From: a virus
DNA: 38,276 nt
IMG/VR virus record: IMGVR_UViG_3300042887_002362
Location: 1-38,276 of that record
Reading direction: 5' to 3' (one strand)
This document shows, piece by piece, positions 16,701 to 25,200 of this stretch (the stretch's first letter is position 1; each line of letters starts with the position of its first letter). Under the pieces are notes generated by a model. The model was given only the letters and a program-made list of their open reading frames with translations, did no database searches and was not told where the DNA came from. A program made the position numbers and the translations under genes.

Positions 16701-18304
16701 AAGTTTTAACATATGCTAATAATTTAAAGAAAAACAAAAATATAGAAATTTATGGGGTTGATATAGGTATAAGGTCAAATAACAACACATTAATAGAAGA
16801 CATAGTGAGTGATTCTTCCAAATATTTTAATTTAGAAGGATATTTAAAAGAAGGAAACGGAGATGTTATAACTTTTGCTCAAATAATAGCATCACAAATA
16901 AATGGATGTGCATCGGTTGTTCCAAGTTGGAAAAAGGCAATTAAAAACGAAAACGGTATATGGGAAGGTGTGAACGAGAAATCTGATATGATATTAAGAC
17001 CAGGTGATTTCTTAATATATGTACATTCTTCTCAAATAGATTATATCGGAGAAGATATAAATTCTAATTTTTCACAAAATGGTGTTTCATTTACAATAAA
17101 TGCAAAACTTAATGGTTGGGATTATGATTTAAGAAAATTCGATCCGGAATTTATTGGTGATATATATGGCGCAAAACCATTTTGGGGAATGTCTGATACT
17201 ATACCATCAACCGAAAAAAACTTTAATAAAGAAACAAATCATTTTTCTGGTCAAATCAGATTTTATAATGATTATGTTCCGGTAAGACAACCAGAATTGT
17301 CTAATATGACAATAGATAATGGAAATTTCATACAGTACTTCAGAAGAGTAAACACATCTTTTGATTGGATTCAACCTATAACATTAACAACTACATTATC
17401 TAATTACGAATGGTGCAAAATAATATTTGATAGGTATACATCAAACTTAAGTGAAATATTAAAAAATGGAACTTTTGATTTTTATGGACAAAGTAGCGAT
17501 GAACCAAGTGATATGTTATTAGAAAGTTATTCCGATTTTAAAATATCTAGATATAACTATTTTGCAAGAACAGATTTTACATATACTCAAGATCTTTATA
17601 ATACAAATAGATGCGAAAATACATTTGTAGTATTTAATACCGGTTCAGTTTTAACGCCATCAGAACCATATGTAAATTTGTTAAATGTTCATTATCCGAC
17701 TATTGCAACTGTTTCTATTCCAAAATATTTAGTACCCGAAAAATATTTTGGTGGTTATTTGAATCCTCTTAATTTGGGTGTTTCATATTATAGAGGTAAA
17801 GGTTATGATATACAAATAAATAAAGATCAACTCACTGTTTATGATCAAACAAGTGCAGAAAGAACTTTCTTTGATATAGCAAAATATTCCAATAGAAATA
17901 GAGGACTTACTAAAAAAGATCAGGTGTCACCGACTACCATAAAGGATATAGATAATAGGTGGATGGTGGAGTCTTTCAATTCTGGAAACAGAATGGGAAT
18001 GAATATTAACACATTGGAAAATCAAAAGTTCACCCCATATCAAAGTTATTTTGAAATTCTTGGTAAGAACAACAATGGAGTAACCAGACAAAACGATTCT
18101 ATTGAATTTTGGAGTGATACACTGCCTGCTATATGGAACGACGAAAAAAATTATCCATTAACTTTCAGAAAAGAATTAATGGCTCAAACGTATGAACTAA
18201 GAAAATCTGGACTTTTAGTAGATAAGGGAATTATATCGAATTGGAGAACTGACATATTTGGTTATGAATATGGTTTATATAAACCAGAAAATGTTGTTTG
18301 TTAA
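13799..18304 (+). CDS. Giant virion structural protein with VWA domain (1501 aa)
   Basis: The N-terminus (1-140) is helical and charged, with YIQLIKDLSFLFNKDDKDRF and IPLFAKKLKEIARVLN followed by KYNLIGSNDGIETLFYEYLL, a pattern I associate with large structural proteins of T4-like marine phages. A beta-rich central part follows. A von Willebrand factor A domain spans about 815-1036 with a complete metal-ion-dependent adhesion site: D821-T-S-K-S825, Thr895 (RTDIYEAF) and Asp959 (IVSDGEEN). VWA domains bind ligands through a divalent metal, so the domain could mediate adhesion or virion assembly. The C-terminus (1040-1501) is another beta-rich region ending VDKGIISNWRTDIFGYEYGL. It ends overlapping the convergent gene by 4 nt. 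Exact position in the virion is unknown. Confidence 0.75.
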   Translation: MSDKQNPYSYKIWFSLQENNLTEDPQTLYMEYLKDWYFANNKQLINPKQKIKEEYIQLIKDLSFLFNKDDKDRFLQSIDYNNKEELIYNIPLFAKKLKEIARVLNAKRTSIKNSKLKYNLIGSNDGIETLFYEYLLRSFTKSDNAITQLPTSNLKYEFPSLSAVKDDFFIEIEELYDTNVYHDSDPGVDINQYVSVEDILNEYPFEDLSDEQMVGILNSRFIPRSTNNFLSKVYQAYITSLTGDVTTDAEKTKLFNYEVNASEKYMGETVYGLTAIRLIDTGRPDYVLQTDFSTGNNWFVWPSGSRVINDTNSDNYLDTILLNDSNLVGSGATGGNSYKNSDLIFTDKNGYVEGAWLKGPRTYTVSTSTSVNILPNAVREFIYPYVGYNLSTKGLNWIGFSLTDHDYKNYDLLSNEQKLNLMMKYYTENLPLSTSNSFYLNQSTLVELGAESGDNVLTGDTILKRPHRNVITQLSNESNDGTTEAAFLYKFQKTDIPISLGLNNIYWPIKSFDSSENIPITIKKDNCLPSHLINFKISEVMNGAIAGLTFNTSDVIYKLNSRFSDPIEAAWLGSGSIQNLDVLTDAIQIYDSDATNCAKYIDGPTQAALNLKISPSEAVSFIWCDIDTKADDVFKNFEHAPNCEYGKKNHDYYSDQNYLNPEQLNQTNYWKTCTCKALHYSPIGNIGDLPTDYHSIADYLFADPQGVMEKFTLKTWKDTRGFDAYSSPQFAHYKIDGKSDTPIGWGDGFWKTGNGKPFILKTGRRYTYIRSSLRKDDTSSLEGNDISPFYVVKYSYKKLRGYCKQDETAINNCYDLYILLDTSKSQILSIEDTKELVSNISKTILNNSENKNIQIGVIAFNDAPTMLSYLTNSSGALEFYVRNVVVNENFPDYRTDIYEAFVTADHFLYQEYPENASSEFNYTDLCRNINTLIIDRNLKSKTLNLPQQNCKKKILIVSDGEENENITEVLTYANNLKKNKNIEIYGVDIGIRSNNNTLIEDIVSDSSKYFNLEGYLKEGNGDVITFAQIIASQINGCASVVPSWKKAIKNENGIWEGVNEKSDMILRPGDFLIYVHSSQIDYIGEDINSNFSQNGVSFTINAKLNGWDYDLRKFDPEFIGDIYGAKPFWGMSDTIPSTEKNFNKETNHFSGQIRFYNDYVPVRQPELSNMTIDNGNFIQYFRRVNTSFDWIQPITLTTTLSNYEWCKIIFDRYTSNLSEILKNGTFDFYGQSSDEPSDMLLESYSDFKISRYNYFARTDFTYTQDLYNTNRCENTFVVFNTGSVLTPSEPYVNLLNVHYPTIATVSIPKYLVPEKYFGGYLNPLNLGVSYYRGKGYDIQINKDQLTVYDQTSAERTFFDIAKYSNRNRGLTKKDQVSPTTIKDIDNRWMVESFNSGNRMGMNINTLENQKFTPYQSYFEILGKNNNGVTRQNDSIEFWSDTLPAIWNDEKNYPLTFRKELMAQTYELRKSGLLVDKGIISNWRTDIFGYEYGLYKPENVVC

Positions 18305-18591
18305 TTTTTTATTTTATAATATATCTTATATAAAAAACAAGCAAACAAATGAACACATAGGCCACAAAAAGCATAAGATGTAACCCCCAATAAAACAAAA
18401 AGAGGATTATAAAATAAACTAGTGAACATTCCCATCCAAAAACTACTACATTCAGGACATAAAAAAGGTTTTCTTATGTATGGAATTTTTGCAATAAAAT
18501 TTCTTATAGGTGAGAATATTTCAGAAAAACTCCACATAAAACTGACTGAAATGCTTAACACTATATAAGTCAATAATTCAAAAAATATCAT
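18301..18591 (-). CDS. Small membrane protein with C-P-x-C motif (96 aa)
   Basis: Hydrophobic segments at about 3-25 (FFELLTYIVLSISVSFMW) and 51-92 (FWMGMFTSLFYNPLFVLLGV plus SYAFCGLCVHLFACFLY) predict two or three membrane spans. The loop between them holds PFLCPECSSFWMG (C45, C48), a pattern seen in small phage and bacterial membrane proteins of the DUF1360 type (CPxCxSFWxG). The product should lie in the host inner membrane; function unknown. The start overlaps the upstream gene stop by 4 nt, and its stop interleaves with that of the convergent giant gene in a TTAA palindrome. Confidence 0.6.
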   Translation of the reverse strand: MIFFELLTYIVLSISVSFMWSFSEIFSPIRNFIAKIPYIRKPFLCPECSSFWMGMFTSLFYNPLFVLLGVTSYAFCGLCVHLFACFLYKIYYKIKN

Positions 18592-19004
18592 AAAAAGAAA
18601 ACATCTACGGTTTCATCATCAACTCTAACAACAGAAAAATTTCTATATGCTGCCCTGTCTGTGATAGTTTGTTCAAAAAATTTTTTCCAATCCGAAATCT
18701 TTGTTCTTTTAACTGTCCCACTATAATTGACAAAAGAATATGTTGAATTTATTTGATCTAAATTTATTTTTGATTTAATGTTTTCAGACAACTCATTAAT
18801 AAAATTTGCACATTTTTCTCTGTTATTATTCACATAATTCTCAACTCGTCCTCTACAACTACAGTTTGGATTAGTTGCAGCGGATTCAATATCGGCATAC
18901 ATTTCTGGAGCGAATGCTTGAAATAATGGTTTAAATTCTGGTTCATTTGAAAGTAATTCAAGAAATATTTTAGAAAGGAATTCGTAATTTTTATCAATGT
19001 TCAT
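18588..19004 (-). CDS. Hypothetical protein (138 aa)
   Basis: A helical, acidic N-terminal half (NYEFLSKIFLELLSNEPEFK; LFQAFAPEMYADIES) leads to a short Cys segment (NPNCSCRGRVENYVNNNREK, then C) and a C-terminal beta part (YSFVNYSGTVKRTKISDW; FSVVRVDDETVDVFFL). It is coupled by a 4-nt overlap to the membrane protein downstream, which suggests the two act together. TTGACA at 19039-19034 with TAAAAT 16 nt later could be a sigma70-like promoter, but it would give an almost leaderless transcript. No family is recognised. Confidence 0.55.
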   Translation of the reverse strand: MNIDKNYEFLSKIFLELLSNEPEFKPLFQAFAPEMYADIESAATNPNCSCRGRVENYVNNNREKCANFINELSENIKSKINLDQINSTYSFVNYSGTVKRTKISDWKKFFEQTITDRAAYRNFSVVRVDDETVDVFFL

Positions 19005-19038
19005 ATATTATATTTTATATATGTGATATAAAATGTCA

Positions 19039-19046
19039 AATAAATA
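19039..19046 (+). promoter_or_regulatory. Possible late promoter box AATAAATA
   Basis: AATAAATA ends 35 nt before the ATG at 19082 in the divergent gap 19005-19081. A second match, CATAAATA at 19068-19075, is too near the start to leave a leader. Either could be chance in this very AT-rich gap. Confidence 0.3.
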
Positions 19047-19081
19047 TTTGAAAAAAAATAAAAAATTCATAAATATACTAC

Positions 19082-19555
19082 ATGAACAATGTTAATATAA
19101 CAATAATATCTAATGAAAATGGAATTGAAAATTCATTAGACTCTACTAGATCATTTGGAATATTTTTAAATAAGGCTATTTCAACTATAAAAATGATACA
19201 TTGGTATACAGAAGATTATAACAAACATAAAATTTTAGGTGAATTATATGATTCATTATCGGACCTTTTTGATAAACTCCAAGAAGAAGTGATCGGAACA
19301 TGTAAATTACAATCTAAACAATTTCCTCATATATCAAATGATATAAATTTTGAAGATATCCAATCTTATGTGTCTTCTTGTGCTTCTGATATGAAAACAT
19401 ATTACGATGTTTGTTCTGCTGTTTGTTCGTCTTTAACTTCTCAAGAATTTAACTCCTATATCGATTCTGTAATATCCGGAATAAATAATACCAAAGAAGA
19501 AATTTTATCATCTTTCAATAAAACAAATTATCTGCTATCTTTAGTCAAAGACTAA
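19082..19555 (+). CDS. Ferritin/Dps-like small phage protein (157 aa)
   Basis: An all-helical protein with a segment resembling the first helices of Dps-type ferritins: KMIHWYTEDYNKHKILGELY, then DSLSDLFDKLQEE. H49, D64 and E68 keep the +15 and +4 spacing of iron ligands H63, D78 and E82 of E. coli Dps as I recall them; H40 sits three residues closer than the equivalent of H51. Length is close to Dps (about 165 aa), but the C-terminal half carries five Cys (CKLQ; SSCAS; DVCSAVCSS), which Dps lacks. Related ferritin-like proteins of unknown function occur in T4-like marine phages. Whether it binds iron is inference. It starts a three-gene plus-strand group, 1 nt before the glycosyltransferase. 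Confidence 0.55.
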   Translation: MNNVNITIISNENGIENSLDSTRSFGIFLNKAISTIKMIHWYTEDYNKHKILGELYDSLSDLFDKLQEEVIGTCKLQSKQFPHISNDINFEDIQSYVSSCASDMKTYYDVCSAVCSSLTSQEFNSYIDSVISGINNTKEEILSSFNKTNYLLSLVKD

Positions 19556-19556
19556 T

Positions 19557-20768
19557 ATGAATGATTTGGTTTTTGTACAAATAGCATCATACAGAGACGA
19601 GCAATTAATACCAACAATAGACGATTGTATAAATAATGCCAAATATCCAGAAAATTTAAGATTTTGCATAGTTTGGCAACACGATGACACAGAAAATATA
19701 AACAAGTATAAAAACGATTCCCGTTTTAAAATTTTAGATATTCCTTATACTGAAAGCAAGGGAGTTTGTTGGGCAAGATATAAATCAAATCTAGAATATT
19801 CCGGAGAAGAATATACATTACAAATAGATTCACATAGTAGATTTATAAAAAATTGGGACGATGAGATAATAAAAATGTGGAAAGATATAAAAGATAATAA
19901 GGCTATTCTCACATCTTATCCACCAGAATTTTATCCAGATAAACCAAAAGAACAATGGAGTAATGCTTTGCATGTTATACATACACATGCGTTCTCAAAT
20001 GGTCAAACCGAACAACGTCCAAGAACGCCAGAAGGATGGCAAACCAGAACCAAACCATATAATGCTATACACGTTGCTGCCGGATTTATTTTTGGGAAAG
20101 GAGAATTTATAAATGATGTTACATATGATCCAGAATTTTATTTCAGTGGAGAAGAAACCGCATTAGCAGTCAGGTTATATACACATGGTTATAATTTATA
20201 TCATCCCCATAAAATTATATTGTGGCATTTTTATACAAGAAAAGATCATAAAAAACATTGGGATGATTGTCCACAATGGAAAAATATGGTTATATCCTCA
20301 ACTGATAGATTGAATTGTTTATTGAAAAGAAATAATAACCATGATTTAGGAAAATATAAACTGGGCAATATTCGTACACTAGAAGAGTTTCAAAATTATT
20401 CTGGTATAGATTATAAAAGAAACATATTGCATTTAGATACAGTGGAAGGTAAGGAAGCTCCTGTGAACTTGAATGAACCTGCGAGGTGGTCATATATTAC
20501 AAAAAAATTTAAATCCAAAATTACCTGGACTTGGGATGATATAGACCATAGTGAAGATTTAAGGTTTGTTGCTTTTATTTTTAAAGATAAAGGAAATCAT
20601 GATGTATATAGAGAAGATGTTTTATGCGAAGATATATTAACAGGTAAAAAAACAGAGTATATTTTTAATTTTAATTATTTCAGTCCTTCACAACTTCCAA
20701 CAACTCTTCTTATATGGCCGTATAGTAAAAATTTAAAATGGTTAAATTTAACAACTCATAATATATGA
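19557..20768 (+). CDS. GT60-like glycosyltransferase (GlcNAc-transferase family)
   Basis: The N-terminus FVQIASYRDEQLIPTIDDCI (from residue 5) opens a GT-A fold of the PF11397/GT60 type. SKGVCWARY (67-75) and LQIDSHSRF, with D91-S-H93 as the metal/nucleotide-binding motif, are the family hallmarks; FSGEETALAVRLYTHGYNLY and HFYTRKDHKKHWDD follow. Characterised GT60 enzymes add GlcNAc from UDP-GlcNAc to hydroxyproline of Skp1 in protists; bacterial and phage members are uncharacterised. The extra C-terminal region (about 300-403) is beta-rich (WTWDDIDHSEDLRFVAFIFK) and may bind the acceptor. It overlaps the next glycosyltransferase by 4 nt, so the two may act in sequence. The acceptor could be a host glycan or a virion protein. 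Confidence 0.85.
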   Translation: MNDLVFVQIASYRDEQLIPTIDDCINNAKYPENLRFCIVWQHDDTENINKYKNDSRFKILDIPYTESKGVCWARYKSNLEYSGEEYTLQIDSHSRFIKNWDDEIIKMWKDIKDNKAILTSYPPEFYPDKPKEQWSNALHVIHTHAFSNGQTEQRPRTPEGWQTRTKPYNAIHVAAGFIFGKGEFINDVTYDPEFYFSGEETALAVRLYTHGYNLYHPHKIILWHFYTRKDHKKHWDDCPQWKNMVISSTDRLNCLLKRNNNHDLGKYKLGNIRTLEEFQNYSGIDYKRNILHLDTVEGKEAPVNLNEPARWSYITKKFKSKITWTWDDIDHSEDLRFVAFIFKDKGNHDVYREDVLCEDILTGKKTEYIFNFNYFSPSQLPTTLLIWPYSKNLKWLNLTTHNI

Positions 20769-22234
20769 AAAAAGATATGTTGATTGTTGTTCCTTATCGA
20801 AACAGGGAAAGAGATTTAAAAAAATTTTTAATACAAACACCTCAATATTTCAACAATCAAAATGTAAGTTATGATATTTTGATTTGTGAGCTGGAACAAA
20901 ATTGTTCATGGAATGCTGGAATGTCTTGCAACTCTTTAATAGATTTTATTATAGACAAAGAATATGAATGGGTGTATATACATCATGTTGATATAACACC
21001 AATAACAGGAACTTGGAAGTTTCCAAATGAAAATGAGGCATATCACAATTTAGGTGATTTTGGAAGTTGTTTAATAAAAATGAAAACATTTTTAGAAGTA
21101 GGCGGATATTCAAATTCTTTTTGGGGATGGGGAGCAGAAGATAACGATTTATATGATAAATTAAGAAACAATGGTATAAAGGTTATTACATTAGACGATA
21201 ACTATCAGGTAAAATATGACACAGAGTTTCAAAATCATCCAAGAAAATTTGATGGTATAAATTATGCTAATAATGTAAAAACATTGTGTTTAACACCACC
21301 AAATAAAAAAAATAATATAAATAATTTTCAAGAATATGGTTACACTGATAAATTAGAGAAATTATCAGATAGTATATATAAACAAATTGTGTATTCCAAA
21401 AAACCAGATCCTAAACAACATAAAAACAAAAATTTGGTAATAAGTTATTTAAAAAACGAAAATGATCCAAAAAAATTAATGCCTTTCGTTAAGAGTGCTA
21501 TGATGTTATCATCGTATAATTTTGATTTGGTTATATGTGTTTCTGATGAAACACCCGATGAATATCTATTAGATCAATTAAGGACATTTGGAGTGAATGT
21601 TGTTAGACATATACCCGAACATAAAAATTTATTCATAGATCGTTATTTTGCATATAAAAATTTTTTAACTGCTACATCACAGTATGAAAATGTTTTACAT
21701 GTTGACTGTTTAGATTTAATATTTCAATCTGATCCATTCGAATTTATAAAAAATGAATTAATAATAAATTACGAAGATTTTTGTTCTCAAAATAATGAGA
21801 ATAGAAAAATTAAATTTGATACGATTTATCACAATGATCTTTTTTATAAAATAAAAGATAAAAAAGTTTTATCTGGTGCTGCTATTATTGGTCCGGTAGA
21901 TAAATTCATCAAATTGTGTGATAAAATTATACAAGAATCTATTATTTTAGATATACCAACAGATGGAGATTTTGATCAAACTATTTTAAATAAATTAACA
22001 TATGTTGATAATATTGATGTTGTTATAAAAGATTTTAATGATAATTTTTGTTGCAATATACCAACACATAAATTATGTGAAAAATTTAAAAATACAATAA
22101 TAGTTAGAAATAATTGCATTTTTTTAAACACAAAAATGCAAAAATTTTCAATAGTTCATCGATATACTATTGATATTGATATTAATAATAAAATATATAA
22201 TCATTTTAACACATATTATTATCCAACATTTTAA
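20765..22234 (+). CDS. Two-domain glycosyltransferase (GT7-like plus second GT domain)
   Basis: Residues 1-200 resemble beta-1,4-galactosyltransferase (GT7): VVPYRNRERDLKKFL, WNAGMSCNSLIDF, HHVDITP (73-79, where the canonical D-V-D is H-V-D with D76 kept) and VGGYSNSFWGWGAEDNDLYD, with FWGWGAED at 119-126, the sugar-nucleotide/acceptor motif. A second domain from about 221 (NLVISYLKNE) has YENVLHVDCLDLIFQSDPF with D314, D317 and D323, typical of a GT-A nucleotide-sugar domain that transfers onto glycans. It is thus a fused, probably bifunctional enzyme. It is coupled by an ATGA overlap to the GT60-like gene. The end lies in an AT-rich hairpin shared with the convergent gene. Donor sugars cannot be read from sequence. 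Confidence 0.8.
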   Translation: MKKDMLIVVPYRNRERDLKKFLIQTPQYFNNQNVSYDILICELEQNCSWNAGMSCNSLIDFIIDKEYEWVYIHHVDITPITGTWKFPNENEAYHNLGDFGSCLIKMKTFLEVGGYSNSFWGWGAEDNDLYDKLRNNGIKVITLDDNYQVKYDTEFQNHPRKFDGINYANNVKTLCLTPPNKKNNINNFQEYGYTDKLEKLSDSIYKQIVYSKKPDPKQHKNKNLVISYLKNENDPKKLMPFVKSAMMLSSYNFDLVICVSDETPDEYLLDQLRTFGVNVVRHIPEHKNLFIDRYFAYKNFLTATSQYENVLHVDCLDLIFQSDPFEFIKNELIINYEDFCSQNNENRKIKFDTIYHNDLFYKIKDKKVLSGAAIIGPVDKFIKLCDKIIQESIILDIPTDGDFDQTILNKLTYVDNIDVVIKDFNDNFCCNIPTHKLCEKFKNTIIVRNNCIFLNTKMQKFSIVHRYTIDIDINNKIYNHFNTYYYPTF

Positions 22235-22256
22235 ATTTGATAACTTTTAAAATGTT
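22225..22256. terminator. AT-rich hairpin between convergent genes
   Basis: A perfect 11-bp inverted repeat (AACATTTTAAA at 22225-22235 and TTTAAAATGTT at 22246-22256) with a 10-nt loop overlaps the stop codons of both converging genes. Its position suggests a bidirectional terminator. It lacks a U tract and GC-rich stem base, so it is not a textbook intrinsic terminator. Confidence 0.45.
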
Positions 22257-25200
22257 ATTGACACGTATTAATATATTCTATTGATTCGGTTTCTTTTTTA
22301 GTGGAATCCAACCAATTTATTTTATATAAATCTGTGTGTGCTGGTGTTATTTTTTTAATATTTGATCTTATAGAATTTTCTATTAATTTTTTAACATCAT
22401 CATTTGCTTTTAAATTATGTATATTGATATTGTAATATTTGCTTTTATTTGTTGGTAATTGCATTTGAAACCAATGTTTGATTTCTTCTATATAATTTCT
22501 AACACCGATAGGAACATTCCACTTGAGCGGGCCTTTATCTATTGATAAATCGGATGCAAAATATATTTGAGAAATTTCACCCTGCGTTAATGCTTTATTG
22601 TACATCACAATTTGGCCAACATCTGCTACTAATTTGTATGCATCATTTATTTGTATTAAATCGTTTAAAGATGTGTTCTTAACATTAGATGCACCAACCA
22701 GTAAAGATGACTTATAGTCATACTGTATTTGATATTTTGCTTTTTGAAATTCTACAGCATCTACTAAATAAGTATCTATATAATATTTGGCACATCCATT
22801 TGTTGAATCAAAAACAAATGTAAAATTATGCCAGCCTGGTGGTAATTCCGATATATCATGTGTTAATTTGCTTAGTTGTCCATCTTTGCCATTAGCAGAT
22901 GCTATTTTAAATTTCCAACTTAAATTCTTTTTTAATGCACCAAATTTTCTTAAATATTGATATGAACTAAAATCACCAATTGCTTTAAATGTGTGATTTT
23001 CTTGTACTGTGGAGACATCTACAGTTAATAAACCATATAAATTTAATCTAGACACAAGAACACCTTCAGAATTTATTAAATAAACTATTTTATCTGAATC
23101 GTCTATTAAGACTGCTAATTCTTCTGTTTTATTATTTGTTTCAATACATGTAACACTAGTTTTTGGTGCTCTTATAAAATTTAAAAACCTATATTGACCA
23201 TCATATACAAAACAATTTTCGTCTATTAAAGAATTTTTACCTATGCTTTTTGTAAATTCAAATTTATTATCATTTATATTAAATTTTGTCAAACCATCTT
23301 TAACATGAACTATCCATAAATTATTGTTAACATCACATGTTATTTGTTGAACTTGTCCTATGTTAGCATATATTTGTCTTTCTTTATAAAGATTTCCACC
23401 TATAACTTCCCACAAATTGTTATTATTATCTATACATGACGATTCTCCATATGAATATTTTAAAACATCATCCAACCCAACTTCAATTCTGTTATATGGA
23501 TATGTTAAAACCGATGTATTAATATAATTTCCATATGTATTTAATTTAACTACCAGTTTATTTTGTTTATCGTATAAATATAAATTTTCATTCGAATCAA
23601 TTTCAACTTGATCTATATAAGACATTCTATTAGAAATATTTTTTTCAATTGTAATTTTACCTTCTATACTGTATTTTCTTAATATTTTATTTTGTACATC
23701 AATAATCCAATATGTCAAATCTGCCATTCTTTGTACTATACAATTTGAATGGTATAAATCTTTTGGTAAATTTATATCGTCTAAATGTGATAATTTATAA
23801 TTTAAATTATAAGCAATTCCTGCCGTTTTATCTAATACAGTGAATATAGGTGTAGTTATGGATGCCTCATTTATAAAACCAAATCCACTGTCATAATAAT
23901 TTCCAAATATTTGTTGACCATTTATGTTTGCCCAATCATTAACTCTCAACCAAAACGATACAGTAAGATTGTTTTTTTCTAATAATGTATTTTTTGCCGG
24001 TAAAACTATGTGGTTTTTACCATCTAATGTTATATAATCATTATGAAAATTATTTTCATCATTATAAAATAATAATCCATTATTTTTATATGGACTATTA
24101 TCTATTAAAGGCGATGTATTAAAATTTGATATATCTAATATTTTTGAACCTAATGGATTATAAAAATCAGCACTCAAATAAGATAAAAATGTTTTAGAGT
24201 TTTCTTGACCTGATCTAAAATATATATATTGACAACCAGGTTCAAATACTAAAGTAGATGGTTCATCCCACACTTCAAAATCGACATTTGGATTTAATTT
24301 TTCATTATATAATAAATCAGTGTTTGTCAATTTTGTATCAACTGTATAATATGCTGAATTGAAATACCTATCAACCCAAAGTTTATCACCTGATTGATTT
24401 CCAGATAACCACGAGCATACCCATGTACCATCTTGTCTTTTAATAGATGTGGGTTGTGGTTGTCCAGGTGTTATTTCATCATATGGCATCTGTTTTGCGT
24501 ATATTCTATCTGAAACATACGGTAATTCACCAGAATATGCACCATCATCAGCTATACCAGAATTATGTACTGACAATCTTTTTGTGGTAGGGGGAAAATA
24601 AAAAACTGTATATTTATCTGGAGCAAATTCTCTTAAATATGTATTAGTAGAAAAACCTAAATGTACACTTTCTAAACCATGATGTTGATTAGTACCTGAA
24701 AAAATACCAGTATATTTTCTTCTTATAGATGGATAGTTTTCGATATATTCAACTCCTTCGGAATAATTGTATTCCGGTGTTTGGTAATTCTTCAAACCAT
24801 GTATTTGAAGTTTGTATGTTACTGTTTCAGTTTGATCATCAAATAATGGATTTTCATATGGAAAGAGTGCTAAATAATTTTGTAAATAATTTGCAGTCAA
24901 ACTTTCCTGTGTTGGTGTCAAATTTTTTTGAGATAATAATGGACTTGCTATATATTTTGTAAAATAACTATTTTTAACATTGTCATATATTAAATCTTGT
25001 TTTTTAAAAGATACAAATTTTAATATTGAACTTGTTGGTAATGCTGTATTTAAACTATATGAAATATTAGTTAATTGTAAGATATTTTTATTGCCAGTAT
25101 TTGCATAAACTATTTTAGAAAAATTACTATTATAAGAAAATAATACGATATTATCATCACCTAAAATATAGTTAAATCTTTGAGTATCTGATGGTGGTGA

